Below are positions 24,425 to 33,893 of a stretch of 64,000 bases of DNA, in pieces (positions within the stretch are counted from its first letter, which is position 1; each line of letters begins with the position of its first letter). The DNA is from Pseudoalteromonas luteoviolacea H33-S. Lineage in GTDB: Bacteria > Pseudomonadota > Gammaproteobacteria > Enterobacterales > Alteromonadaceae. A program made the translations under genes and the position numbers. The notes beneath the pieces were generated by a model. That model had not been told where the DNA came from. It worked only from the letters and a program-made list of their open reading frames with translations, and made no database searches. Where the stretch lies: the NCBI RefSeq assembly GCF_001625695.1, contig NZ_AUXY01000098.1, forward strand, positions 1-64,000, written 5' to 3'.

Positions 24425-27400
24425 ATGGTTTATTGATAATACGGTTGCGGCAAACTTGTTGATGTTTGCCATTATTGCCAGTGGCATTTTAGCACTTGGG
24501 CAACTGCGGGTTGAGTCTTTTCCGCAAATCCCAGCGTCGACGATTTCAGTGTCTGTGTCGTACCCAGGTGGCAGTGCCGAGCAAATTGATGCGGGGATCA
24601 CTCAGCGCGTTGAAGAGGCGATTAGCGGTATAGCCGGTGTGAAACAAGTGGTGAGTGAGTCCAGTGCAGGGAGCTCAACGGTAAGCATTCGTAAAACACC
24701 TGATACGGATATCGAACAGTTATTGAGTGAAGTGCGTAATCGGGTCAATGCCATTGTGGGGTTTCCGACACTGGCAGAAAGACCGATAGTCAGTAAAGAC
24801 GAGTTTACTAATTTAGCGGCGTTTGTGATTGTCTCTGCGCCCAGAGCTAATGCGGATTTACAGCCAATTGCCAGGCAAATCGAAGTGGCATTGAAAAAAC
24901 ATTCAGATATTTCATCTGTTGATAACTGGGGCAGTCGCAGTCCGCAACTGGTGATTGAACCAGATCCAATAAAACTAGCTCAGCTTGGCTTGTCACTGGA
25001 AAGCGTGGCGGTGGCGATAGAGCAGGCTTCTTTAGAAACCAGAACTGGAGAACTTGAAAGCCAAAGTGGTCGCTTACTGCTGCGTGGTGATGGTTATGCC
25101 GATAGCACTGAACTACTAAAAAATATCCCCATTGTGGCGAATGCGCAGGGTACGGTTAAATTGTCTGATATCGCGCAGGTATATCGCGACTTTGCCCAAA
25201 CCAGTTCTATTGTGCGTAATAACGGAGAAAACGCCATTGCGCTGCTGGTCAGTACCAGTCAGTCAGATAACTTGTTGCATGTGAGCAAAGCGGTCAATGA
25301 CACGCTCGAACAAATGCGTAAGCACCTACCAGCTGATGTGCAGCTAAGTACCATGGCTGATATGGCTCCATACATAGAAGATCAATTATTTAGATTAGGT
25401 CACAACGCATGGCAAGGGCTGCTCATTGTGATTGTATTACTTGGTATTTTTTTAGACTTAAAATTGGCATTTTGGGTATCTGCGGGTATTCCAGTCGCGC
25501 TGTTTGGTACTTTGGGGGCATTGCAGCTGACCGATCACAGTATTAATGATATTACCTTATTTGGCTTTATTTTAGTCTTGGGTATTTTAGTCGATGATGC
25601 GGTGGTTGTCGGAGAAGCCATTCACGAAAAGCGGGGAGTACACAAAAACAGTCAACTTGCTGCATTTAAAGGCGTACAATCAGTGTCGGTGGCGACCATA
25701 TTTGGCGCTTTGACAACCATCGCTGCATTTTCTCCTATGCTTTGGATAAATAATGATTTGGCAAAGCTACTAGCAGGCTTTTCAGTGGTGGTTATCCTCG
25801 CTTTGCTGTTTTCACTGATAGAGAGCAAGTTTATTTTACCTGCTCACCTGAGCACTTCGACCACGCGTCAATCCAAAAACGGGTCGTTGGTTAGTTGGGT
25901 GCAAATGCAAGCTCAGAGCTTTTTACTTACCTTAAAAAGCAAGGCTTACCAACCAGCTCTTAGCTTTGCAATGAAATATAAAATAGCCAGTTTATTGTTC
26001 TTCTGTGCGTTTATTATATTAGCCTATGGCATGTGGTCCACAGGGACGATCCGAAGCGCGGTTTTTCCTGAGATCCCTGGGCGTTACATTACCGCTAAGG
26101 TGTCATTGCAAGATGGCGCGCCTTTACCACTGCAAGCGAACGCGTTAAACCAATTGGAGCGCGCTGCGACGCAAATATCAGATGTCATTCAAGCAGAGCA
26201 CAGACTCGAGCAGACGCCATTTGTGAATGCATTGGCTTGGTCTGATGGTTATGGCGATATTGAAATTACTTTGGAGCTTTCAAATGAAGCACTCAGTGCA
26301 GTCCCCAGTCATGAATTAACCGATAGCTGGCGTTTGCAAACTGGTGCCATCGAGGGGGCCGATTCAGTGCAATTTTCGGCATTTGAAGCACCTGCAGGTG
26401 GGACATTTGTATCGATTATTGCGCCTGAAAAAGCGCAAGCTCAGCAAGTGAGTGCACTGTTATCAGATGCATTGGCTTTGCAGTCGGGCGTATCAGATAT
26501 TTATGACGACGCCAGTGGCGGGCAGTGGCAAGTACGTATCAAGTTAAATGATTATGGTCAGCAATTAGGGCTTACTCAGCAACACATCGCCCAATTTACC
26601 GGAGATGCATTTGGGCATAGAGAAATACACCGATTGCTAGATCAAGGACAAGAGACCAAGGTCATAGTGCGGTATGCACAGCAAGAGCGGCAAAGTATCG
26701 AGCAGTTAAAGCACAGCATATTGACTCTAGAGTCAGGCCATAGCGTGCGATTGGCAGATATCGCCACGCTGAGTTTTGAGCAGGTGCCAGAGACGATTTA
26801 TCGACGAGAGGGCGCGGAAGTCGTCAATGTATATTGGAAGCAAAACAGGCATATCCAATCGCCAGAAGAGGTGATGTCAAATTTACAATCAGAGATAAGT
26901 CATCTGGAGCAAGCGTATCCAAGTGTAAAAATAAAAGCAGGTGGAGAGTTCGAGGAGATATCAGAGGTATCTAAAGGGTTTAAATCCGCCATGTGGATGA
27001 CAGTGATCCTCATTTATATTTTATTGGCAATTCCGCTTAAATCTTATTGGCAGCCTTTGATCATTATGGCGGTGATCCCATTTGGTTTTGCTGGGGCTAT
27101 TTTTGGGCATTACATTATGGACCTGCCAATTAGTTTATTGTCGATGTTTGGCATGATGGCGATGACGGGTATAGTGATTAATGACTCATTGGTGTTGATC
27201 ACCCGCTTTAACTATTTATACCGAACTGGCACACCATTGAATGAGGCTTTAATTCAAGCTGGATTAAGCCGTTTTCGAGCCATATTCCTTACCACAGTGA
27301 CGACGGTGTGTGGTTTGCTGCCACTGTTGTTTGAACAAGCGGAGCAGGCGCAATACTTAAAACCAGCGGCGGTGTCATTGATTTTTGGCGAGTTGTTTGC

Positions 27401-27500
27401 AACCTTGGTGACCTTGGTATTGATCCCCATATTGCTTGGGCTGTTTTGTCGCACACAGCCTAAAGTTCGGGTGACTGGGTTATTGCAGCAAGGTACCTAG
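24408..27500 (+). CDS. RND family efflux pump, inner-membrane permease
   Basis: The 1030-residue protein has the twelve-helix RND arrangement with two large periplasmic loops. Segments seen include the first helix (NLLMFAIIASGILALGQL), the start of the porter domain (SYPGGSAEQIDAGITQRVE), the TM4 motif GILVDDAVVVGEAIHE with the conserved Asp pair, and the second-half MTGIVINDSLVLI. I chose the ATG at 24408 with GGGGGAGG 7 nt upstream, inside the end of the adaptor gene. It is probably proton-driven drug or lipid efflux of the AcrB/MexB-like superfamily; the substrate is unknown. The AraC/GyrI-like regulator gene just downstream is a plausible controller. Confidence 0.92.
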   Translation: MNWLTKWFIDNTVAANLLMFAIIASGILALGQLRVESFPQIPASTISVSVSYPGGSAEQIDAGITQRVEEAISGIAGVKQVVSESSAGSSTVSIRKTPDTDIEQLLSEVRNRVNAIVGFPTLAERPIVSKDEFTNLAAFVIVSAPRANADLQPIARQIEVALKKHSDISSVDNWGSRSPQLVIEPDPIKLAQLGLSLESVAVAIEQASLETRTGELESQSGRLLLRGDGYADSTELLKNIPIVANAQGTVKLSDIAQVYRDFAQTSSIVRNNGENAIALLVSTSQSDNLLHVSKAVNDTLEQMRKHLPADVQLSTMADMAPYIEDQLFRLGHNAWQGLLIVIVLLGIFLDLKLAFWVSAGIPVALFGTLGALQLTDHSINDITLFGFILVLGILVDDAVVVGEAIHEKRGVHKNSQLAAFKGVQSVSVATIFGALTTIAAFSPMLWINNDLAKLLAGFSVVVILALLFSLIESKFILPAHLSTSTTRQSKNGSLVSWVQMQAQSFLLTLKSKAYQPALSFAMKYKIASLLFFCAFIILAYGMWSTGTIRSAVFPEIPGRYITAKVSLQDGAPLPLQANALNQLERAATQISDVIQAEHRLEQTPFVNALAWSDGYGDIEITLELSNEALSAVPSHELTDSWRLQTGAIEGADSVQFSAFEAPAGGTFVSIIAPEKAQAQQVSALLSDALALQSGVSDIYDDASGGQWQVRIKLNDYGQQLGLTQQHIAQFTGDAFGHREIHRLLDQGQETKVIVRYAQQERQSIEQLKHSILTLESGHSVRLADIATLSFEQVPETIYRREGAEVVNVYWKQNRHIQSPEEVMSNLQSEISHLEQAYPSVKIKAGGEFEEISEVSKGFKSAMWMTVILIYILLAIPLKSYWQPLIIMAVIPFGFAGAIFGHYIMDLPISLLSMFGMMAMTGIVINDSLVLITRFNYLYRTGTPLNEALIQAGLSRFRAIFLTTVTTVCGLLPLLFEQAEQAQYLKPAAVSLIFGELFATLVTLVLIPILLGLFCRTQPKVRVTGLLQQGT

Positions 27501-27543
27501 TTACAATTGCTTACACGGTGAGATTTGCTTTTCCTTGAAGAGC

Positions 27544-27579
27544 GCGAGATAGTTGCGGCATTCGTCACAATTATCTCGC
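27544..27579 (+). promoter_or_regulatory. 12-nt inverted repeat immediately before the AraC-type gene
   Basis: GCGAGATAGTTG (27544-27555) is matched by CAATTATCTCGC (27568-27579), complementary at 11 of 12 positions with the last a possible G-U pair, across a 12-nt loop. The second arm ends 2 nt before the preferred ATG. It could be an operator for autoregulation, or a hairpin that hides the ribosome-binding site. Which of these applies cannot be told from sequence. Confidence 0.5.
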
Positions 27580-27581
27580 TT

Positions 27582-28481
27582 ATGTCTGATCAAAAACCAA
27601 CGCCGTTTGTATTAGTGCCTGAGTACGCGTTGCTCGACGCTTTGCCTGAAAACGTGCAAACTCGTTTTGCTACTGCTTTGACGTTAATGCATGAAGACTT
27701 ATCCTCAGGGTTAAGTTGGGAGCAGATCGCGACACAAAGTGCCATTTCGCCTTTTCATTTTCACCGTCAATTTACTGAGCTATTTAATGAAACGCCTGGG
27801 CAATATTTGAGCCGTTTACGCTTGCAGTATGTGGTGCATTACCTCTTTGCTGAGCAAGATTATAAGGTTATTGATATTGCTCATGAGTGTGGGTTTTCGT
27901 CATCTCAGTCACTGGGTAAAGCGCTTAAAAAAGCCATCGGATTAACCGCAAAACAAGTGAGGGCGCTGGGCGTCAGTGGCACCCCTCGTCAAACGGCTGA
28001 AATTATTGGCAAGCTTGCTCACCCCGCTGAGCAGGGCACGATTGAAAACAAGCTTGCAGCCAAGTTGCCTTGTGAACTGGTGTGGTATCCGCAAAGGGGA
28101 ATGAAGTATTTGCCGCATGTGAGTAACGACTGGGATACGATTTTTGATACCTTTGGTGAGAAGTCGACGCGGATCATGGCGACGACGCCAATCAACCAAT
28201 TAGAAAAGAGCTGGCAAGATATCGAAACCCATATTGGCGATTGGCAAGCCTCTGCATCTGAGCATACGCGAACCGTGGCTGAAGGGCACTATTTTTGCTG
28301 TGATGTGTATGTGGTGTCAGATGCGGGATACAGCGCTGCGCTGGAGCAGTTATTTAATATCATCGAGTCTCAAGGCTATCAATTGGATGAAAAGGGGCAT
28401 TTGGTTGAAATCATTCGTGATATCGAAATGACAGACACAGGTGGGGTAACGTTTTCATTTCAAGTACCTGTAAAGGTGTAA
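27582..28481 (+). CDS. AraC family transcriptional regulator with GyrI-like C-terminal domain
   Basis: Residues about 28-130 hold two helix-turn-helix units (GLSWEQIATQSAISPFHFHR and VIDIAHECGFSSSQSLGKAL), the AraC DNA-binding domain placed at the N-terminus. Residues about 160-299 match the GyrI-like small-molecule-binding domain, with the start at LPCELVWYPQRGMKYL. This order is found in SoxS/Rob-type and BmrR-like regulators of drug efflux. I prefer the ATG at 27582 (299 residues), although it has a weak ribosome-binding site; a TTG at 27525 would extend the protein through the inverted repeat. Next to an RND pump operon, control of that pump is likely but unproven. Confidence 0.88.
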   Translation: MSDQKPTPFVLVPEYALLDALPENVQTRFATALTLMHEDLSSGLSWEQIATQSAISPFHFHRQFTELFNETPGQYLSRLRLQYVVHYLFAEQDYKVIDIAHECGFSSSQSLGKALKKAIGLTAKQVRALGVSGTPRQTAEIIGKLAHPAEQGTIENKLAAKLPCELVWYPQRGMKYLPHVSNDWDTIFDTFGEKSTRIMATTPINQLEKSWQDIETHIGDWQASASEHTRTVAEGHYFCCDVYVVSDAGYSAALEQLFNIIESQGYQLDEKGHLVEIIRDIEMTDTGGVTFSFQVPVKV

Positions 28482-28565
28482 AGCCGCAAAGGGTTATCTG
28501 ACAGCGATTGAGAAATGGGCGCAATGCAAGTAACATGGCGAAAAATTTAAAATAATAAAAGTACT

Positions 28566-28784
28566 ATGAGACAAAGCCTTAGAGATAAAATCATTCAAGT
28601 GTGTGAACAGAAAATTGAGAAAAAAGGAGAGGGCGTCGGAGTCTCATTTTATGCATTCTTTGCGAACAAAAATAGCGATCCCGAGCTATTGATGGAAGCG
28701 GCAACATGGTGGATCCAAACGCACCAATTAGATCATTTTGAAAAAGCACTGAAAATAAAAGAGATGGTGCAGCAGGGCGTCTAA
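28566..28784 (+). CDS. Small conserved-looking protein (DUF6500-like)
   Basis: A 72-residue charged protein starting MRQSLRDKIIQVCEQKI, with KGEGVGVSFYAFFANKN in the middle and MEAATWWIQTHQLDHFEKA near the end. I recall this pattern as the DUF6500 family, whose function is unknown; treat the name as tentative. It has no signal peptide or membrane segment. It stands alone between the AraC-type regulator and the OsmC-YcaO gene. Confidence 0.6.
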   Translation: MRQSLRDKIIQVCEQKIEKKGEGVGVSFYAFFANKNSDPELLMEAATWWIQTHQLDHFEKALKIKEMVQQGV

Positions 28785-29018
28785 TATGCCCTCAGTTAAC
28801 TTGGTGGTTTAAGTGCTCTTTTAGGGTACTTGGTTGAGTCAAAGTATGAATTTCACCCACAACTCTGCTGTTCGGGGTTAAAAGCCAACTTTATTTACTG
28901 ATATTTGCAATTAACCCAAGACTAATGGCACGAAAAAGAAGATAATTGCACAGTTAAGATAATTTATTGCTGTTGGGGCGCGTTTCCGAGCAGCTGCACA
29001 AAACTGTGGAAGAATTCA

Positions 29019-31205
29019 ATGGAAATTAAAGTTAATTTTCTCGACAACCTTAGACTTGAAGCTAAGTTTGACGATTTTAGTGTCATTGCCGATCAGCCGA
29101 TCCGTTATAAAGGTGATGGTTCTGCACCGAGCCCATTCGATTATTTCTTAGCTTCATCAGCACTTTGTGCGGCTTACTTCGTGAAGGTTTACTGCGTATC
29201 TCGTGACATCCCGACAGACGGCATTCGCGTATCGCAAAACAACATTGTTGACCCAGAGAACCGCTATAACCAAATCTTTAAGATCCAAGTTGAGCTTCCT
29301 GAGAGCATTTCTGAAAAAGATAGAAAGGGCATCCTACGTTCAATCGACCGTTGTACGGTGAAAAAGGTCATTCAAACGGGCCCTGATTTTCAAATTGAAG
29401 ATGTTGAAAGCTTAGACGATGATGCGCAAGCTATGTTGATGGTGAATCCTGAGCAAGATGCTAATACATTCATTCTTGGTAAAGATCTGCCATTAGAACA
29501 AACGATTGCCAATATGACGGGTATTTTGTCTGATTTGGGTATGAAGATTGAAGTGGCGTCATGGCGCAACATCGTGCCAAATGTGTGGTCACTGCATATC
29601 AGAGATGCGGCGTCGCAAATGTGTTTCACCAACGGTAAAGGTGCGACGAAAGAAAGCGCACTTTGCTCTGCTCTGGGTGAATTTATCGAGCGTTTGAACT
29701 GCAACTTCTTCTACAATGACCAATTTTTCGGTGAAGAAATCGCAAACAGCGACTTTGTACACTATCCAAATGAAAAGTGGTTTAAGCCGGGTCCAAACGA
29801 TGAATTACCGAGCGAGATTTTGGACGAATACACGCGCGATGTGTATGACGCAGAGGGCGAATTGAAGGGCTCAAACCTGATAGATACAAACTCTGGTAAT
29901 GTTGAGCGTGGTATTTGCTCAATTCCATATACGCGTCACTCTGATGGTGAAACGGTTTACTTCCCGTCAAACCTAATTGAAAACATGTTCTTAAGTAACG
30001 GCATGAGTGCGGGCAACAACATGGCAGAAGCCAAGGTACAATGTTTGTCTGAAATCTTTGAGCGTGCAGTTAAAAAGCAAATTATAGAACAAGAAATTGT
30101 ATTACCAGATGTACCTGAAGAGGTGCTTGCTAAATACCCAGGTATCGTAGACGGTATCAAGGGGCTTGAAGCGCAAGGCTTCCCAGTAGTGGTCAAAGAT
30201 GCGTCATTAGGGGGTCAGTTCCCAGTGATGTGTGTGACGCTGATGAATCCAAAAACAGGGGGTGTATTTGCATCATTTGGTGCACATCCAAGTTTAGAAG
30301 TCGCGTTGGAGCGCAGTTTAACTGAGCTACTGCAAGGTCGTAGTTTCGAGGGCTTAAACGATGTACCTCGTCCAACTTTTAACAGTATGGCAGTCTCTGA
30401 GCCAGAAAACTTTGTTGAGCACTTTATTGATTCAACCGGTGTGATCTCATGGCGCTTCTTTAGTGCGAAGAAAGACTATGACTTTGTTGAGTGGGATTTC
30501 TCAGGCACAAACGAAGAAGAGTGTGACAAGCTATTTGGTATCTTAAAAGATCTTGGTAAAGAAGCATATATTGCTGAGTTTACAGATTTAGGTGTGGCTT
30601 GCCGTATTCTTGTACCGGGCTATTCAGAAGTATATCCAGCTGAAGACCTTATTTGGGATAACACCAATAAAGCACTGCAGTACCGTGAAGATATTCTTAA
30701 CTTACACAGACTGTCTGATGAAGAGTTGGCGGATCTGGTGAATCGTTTAGAAGAAAGCCAGTTAGATAACTATACAGATATTATCACCTTGATCGGTATT
30801 GAGTTTGACGAAAATACAGTCTGGGGTCAGCTAACCATCCTAGAGCTAAAATTGCTGATTTACTTGGCGCTAGGTGACTTAGAAGAAACTATGGACTTGG
30901 TTGAGTCTTTCCTTCAATACAACGATAACACAGTTGAGCGTGGACTCTTCTATCAAGCGATGCACACAGTGCTTGAAATCGCCCTAGATGAAGAGCTAGA
31001 AATTGAAGACTATATCCATAACCTGACTCGCATGTTTGGACAAGAAAACATGGACAATGTGATTGGTTCAATCAATGGTGACGTGAAGTTTTACGGCTTA
31101 ACAGAGACAAACACGCAGTTAGAAGGTCTAGATAAGCACCTTAAACTGATTGAAAGCTATACCAAGCTGCACAAAGCGCGTGCAGCCATCGCAGCGAATA
31201 AATAA
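29019..31205 (+). CDS. ycaO: OsmC domain / YcaO domain fusion protein
   Basis: The 728-residue protein begins with an OsmC-like domain (about 1-140; GDGSAPSPFDYFLASSALCAAYFV). The YcaO ATP-binding domain follows at about 180-560, with the paired acidic motifs ALCSALGEFIERL near 213-225 and AKVQCLSEIFERAV near 338-351. The remaining ~150 residues are helical. E. coli YcaO is linked genetically to thiomethylation of ribosomal protein S12 by RimO; YcaO proteins in general activate amide carbonyls with ATP. It is highly expressed-looking (favoured codons), with AAGAATTCA before the ATG and its own terminator. It is the conserved housekeeping-type fusion and not a typical peptide-modifying YcaO. 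Confidence 0.9.
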   Translation: MEIKVNFLDNLRLEAKFDDFSVIADQPIRYKGDGSAPSPFDYFLASSALCAAYFVKVYCVSRDIPTDGIRVSQNNIVDPENRYNQIFKIQVELPESISEKDRKGILRSIDRCTVKKVIQTGPDFQIEDVESLDDDAQAMLMVNPEQDANTFILGKDLPLEQTIANMTGILSDLGMKIEVASWRNIVPNVWSLHIRDAASQMCFTNGKGATKESALCSALGEFIERLNCNFFYNDQFFGEEIANSDFVHYPNEKWFKPGPNDELPSEILDEYTRDVYDAEGELKGSNLIDTNSGNVERGICSIPYTRHSDGETVYFPSNLIENMFLSNGMSAGNNMAEAKVQCLSEIFERAVKKQIIEQEIVLPDVPEEVLAKYPGIVDGIKGLEAQGFPVVVKDASLGGQFPVMCVTLMNPKTGGVFASFGAHPSLEVALERSLTELLQGRSFEGLNDVPRPTFNSMAVSEPENFVEHFIDSTGVISWRFFSAKKDYDFVEWDFSGTNEEECDKLFGILKDLGKEAYIAEFTDLGVACRILVPGYSEVYPAEDLIWDNTNKALQYREDILNLHRLSDEELADLVNRLEESQLDNYTDIITLIGIEFDENTVWGQLTILELKLLIYLALGDLEETMDLVESFLQYNDNTVERGLFYQAMHTVLEIALDEELEIEDYIHNLTRMFGQENMDNVIGSINGDVKFYGLTETNTQLEGLDKHLKLIESYTKLHKARAAIAANK

Positions 31206-31215
31206 GCTAAATATT

Positions 31216-31244
31216 AAAAAGCCCTAACTCAGTTTAGGGCTTTT
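31216..31244 (+). terminator. Intrinsic terminator of the OsmC-YcaO gene
   Basis: AAAAAGCCCTAA pairs with TTAGGGCTTTT around a short loop, 11 nt after the stop codon, with a T tract. Confidence 0.88.
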
Positions 31245-31401
31245 ACATTTCATCTATAGCCATAATCTTATCTCCTTTTATTTAGTATTAGTCTGTGCTG
31301 TTACACTGACCATTTCATCTGTTGCAATCGCTGTTCCCTTTACCTTATCAACTGATTAAGATAGACAGTATATTGAAGTTTACAGATTAAAAGGGAAGTG
31401 A

Positions 31402-32448
31402 ATGATTAAGCCAAAGCCGTTACAAAAAGGCAGTAATATTGCCATCTTGGCACCATCCGCTGGGCTGTCTTGCGTTTTTCCACATATCTATCAAATGGGA
31501 ATAAAAAACCTCACTGAAATGGGGTTTAATATCCTTGAGTACCCGACGACTAAAATGAGCGCCAAAGATGTTTTTGAGAACCCAAAAGCCCGAGCGGAAG
31601 ATATTAATCGCGCCTTTGCAGATGAAAATGTACACGGCATAATTTCATTGATTGGTGGAGAAGACGCTGCGCGTATACTGAAGTATTTAGACCCTGAAAT
31701 TATTCAAGCGAATCCCAAGTTATTTATGGGTTACTCTGACTTTTCTGCGGTGTCAGTGTTTTTGAATCAGTTAGGCTTAGTAACATTTAATGGGCCGTCC
31801 GTTATGGCGGAATTTGCTCAGCTGCACAATCTGTCTGACGAGTATCGAGCGTACGTTAAAGCGTTTTTGTATGGTGAACTTGTGGACGCAATCTTGCCAA
31901 CGTTTTCGCATTTTTATGATGGGTATCCAGATTGGTCAGACGCTTCAACAGCTGGTCAACTAAACCCGATACAAAAGAATGTTGGGCCAAGGTTTTTTGG
32001 TGGTAATTTGGCTGATACAGACAAAGTGTCAGGGCTGCTCTTTGGTGGCTGTATTGAAGTACTCGAAATGTTAAAAGGTACGCAGTTTTGGCCTGCTGCT
32101 GATTTTTGGCAAGGTAAAGTGTTATTTCTAGAGACCTCCCAAGAGAAACCTTCCCTTGACTATGTGAAATACTGGTTGCGCAATTATGGTGTGATGGGCG
32201 TATTTGAACAATTATCTGGGTTATTGGTCGGTCGTGCTCGGGATTACAATGAAGATGAAAAAGCACAGTTGGATGAGGTGATTTTGTCTGTTGTTCGAGA
32301 AGAGTTTGAGTGCCATAGCTTGCCGATTGTCACCAATTTGGACTTTGGACATACAGATCCTCAGGTGATTTTACCGCTGGGTTGTGATTTACAGATTGAT
32401 GTAAAAGCCAAGCAAATTAAATTATTGGGAAGTGCGTTTAATTCTTAA
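31402..32448 (+). CDS. S66 family peptidase (LD-carboxypeptidase / MccF-like)
   Basis: S66 enzymes cut LD-peptide bonds in peptidoglycan recycling or inactivate microcin-type adenylates. The protein has the N-terminal GSNIAILAPSAG, the nucleophile Ser in GYSDFS near residue 112, a catalytic Glu in LFLETS near 243, and a His in DFGHTDP near 316, giving the full Ser-Glu-His set. The length of 348 fits. It has no signal peptide, so it acts in the cytoplasm. The MccF and LdcA branches cannot be told apart with certainty by eye; the FGGNL segment is shared. It is followed 86 nt later by a regulator gene on the same strand. Confidence 0.88.
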   Translation: MIKPKPLQKGSNIAILAPSAGLSCVFPHIYQMGIKNLTEMGFNILEYPTTKMSAKDVFENPKARAEDINRAFADENVHGIISLIGGEDAARILKYLDPEIIQANPKLFMGYSDFSAVSVFLNQLGLVTFNGPSVMAEFAQLHNLSDEYRAYVKAFLYGELVDAILPTFSHFYDGYPDWSDASTAGQLNPIQKNVGPRFFGGNLADTDKVSGLLFGGCIEVLEMLKGTQFWPAADFWQGKVLFLETSQEKPSLDYVKYWLRNYGVMGVFEQLSGLLVGRARDYNEDEKAQLDEVILSVVREEFECHSLPIVTNLDFGHTDPQVILPLGCDLQIDVKAKQIKLLGSAFNS

Positions 32449-32534
32449 ATCGTACTTCACTAACCGTAGTAAAATAGTCTAAATTAGCTGCATGTAACTT
32501 ATTTGTCATTTTTCAAGGTTATAAGGCGGCAAGG

Positions 32535-33425
32535 ATGAATACGGCAAACTATTGTCAGCAGAATATATTGGTGATCCCACAGGCATTAGGGGCACTTTCT
32601 GATGTATGCAAGCTGGCTGCATTGAACGGCTCGGCTATTTATAGCAAAGACTTAGAGCAGAACTTACTTGATATCGAGTTTTATACTAACCAGCTTTGCT
32701 TAGTCTATGTGGAGGCTGGCGCAGAGACACTCACCTGTTGGGATAATCAAGCTATTGAGCTTAGTAGTGGGCAGTCAGTTTTGCTCTGTCAGGGGCAAAA
32801 CTTGCACTCTGATTTTGTACACAGTGCGCAAAATTTAAAGGCTTGGTTGGTGTTTTTTGATAGGAGCATTATCGAGCAGTTTATATTTTCTAATCAGCTC
32901 ATGATGCCAAAAGGGCAGAAGCAAATTAATCCTTCAGTACACATGGAGCATAGTTTGATCAGTGGCTATTTTGAACAGCTGAGCATGTGTGTAGATGAGG
33001 GGATAGATATAACGCCTATATTAAATCTTAAACTCACTGAGCTATTGCACCTATTGCTACACGTACTGGGCGATGAGCTAGTCTCGATTTTGAATATTGC
33101 CGATCATTCTCTACCAGCGAGAAGAAACCTCAAGAGGTTACTGGAGAATAAAGCAGTGTTAAAGTTTTCAGTTGCAGATATCGCGAAACTATCTGGCCGC
33201 AGTGTTTCTGGCTTTCAAAGAGATTTTAAACAGTTGTTTAACGAGCCGCCTAAGCAATGGCTCATCAAGCAACGGGTGATGTATGCAAAAACATTGGTTG
33301 AGCAAGGGAGTTTATCCATCACAGATATCGCATTAGAAGTGGGATACACCAATATTTCTCACTTTATTAAAGCGTATAAAAGCCAGTTTGGTGAAACGCC
33401 AAAGCAAGATGGTATTAAGTTTTAA
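32535..33425 (+). CDS. AraC family transcriptional regulator
   Basis: The 296-residue protein has an N-terminal ligand/oligomerisation half (about 1-180) and a C-terminal AraC domain with two helix-turn-helix units, FSVADIAKLSGRSVSGFQRDF near 215 and LSITDIALEVGYTNISHFIKAY near 258. The second ends with the expected QFGETPKQ. The start is preceded by AAGGCGGCAAGG. It lies between the S66 peptidase gene and the ABM-domain gene on the same strand and may regulate the latter. The effector is unknown. Confidence 0.85.
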   Translation: MNTANYCQQNILVIPQALGALSDVCKLAALNGSAIYSKDLEQNLLDIEFYTNQLCLVYVEAGAETLTCWDNQAIELSSGQSVLLCQGQNLHSDFVHSAQNLKAWLVFFDRSIIEQFIFSNQLMMPKGQKQINPSVHMEHSLISGYFEQLSMCVDEGIDITPILNLKLTELLHLLLHVLGDELVSILNIADHSLPARRNLKRLLENKAVLKFSVADIAKLSGRSVSGFQRDFKQLFNEPPKQWLIKQRVMYAKTLVEQGSLSITDIALEVGYTNISHFIKAYKSQFGETPKQDGIKF

Positions 33426-33531
33426 CTAGAAAGTTGGTTTTGACCGAAAAACGGCATTTTTTTGTATTAGCAGCATTTAATAATTTCGTCATAGATATAC
33501 TCACTACCACTTTCATAAATCGGAGCTGAGT

Positions 33532-33822
33532 ATGTCTGTAAAAGTAATGATAGAGTGTAACCTGACACAGGGTAAAACAGGTGATTTAGACGCATTTTTA
33601 TTGGCCAATGTACCTACTGTAAGAGGTTTTTTGGGGTGTGAGCGAGTAAGCATCAGTTTTGATGAGCAAAGCGCTGTGATGGTAATTGATGAAGACTGGC
33701 AAAGTGTCTCTCATCATCAAAAATACATGCAATTCATTGGTAACAATGGCGTCTTAGAGCAGCTTAAATCGTTTATGTCGGCTCCGCCAACGATTAGATA
33801 TCTTCAGCTAAGTCATTACTGA
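33532..33822 (+). CDS. Antibiotic biosynthesis monooxygenase (ABM)-like domain protein
   Basis: The 96-residue protein has the short ferredoxin-like pattern of ABM/YgiN-type domains: an opening strand VKVMIECNL, LLANVPTVRGFLGCERVSI, and the central DEDWQSVSHHQKYMQF near 60-75, with the conserved Trp and paired His. Such domains act as quinone oxygenases or small-molecule stabilising proteins and are usually dimeric. GGAGCTGAGT precedes the ATG. Its position directly after an AraC-type gene suggests regulation by it. Confidence 0.75.
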   Translation: MSVKVMIECNLTQGKTGDLDAFLLANVPTVRGFLGCERVSISFDEQSAVMVIDEDWQSVSHHQKYMQFIGNNGVLEQLKSFMSAPPTIRYLQLSHY

Positions 33823-33893
33823 GGGAATTTTAAATTAATATTTTATAAAATAGTGCTTAATTTATCCTCGTATTTAGGATAAATTAAGCACTG

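Noticed and set aside
29019..31205. YcaO protein as the modifying enzyme of the Cys-rich peptide
   Set aside because: The genes are 8 kb apart with unrelated genes between, and the OsmC fusion is the conserved type associated with ribosomal protein modification. Kept only as a low-priority test.
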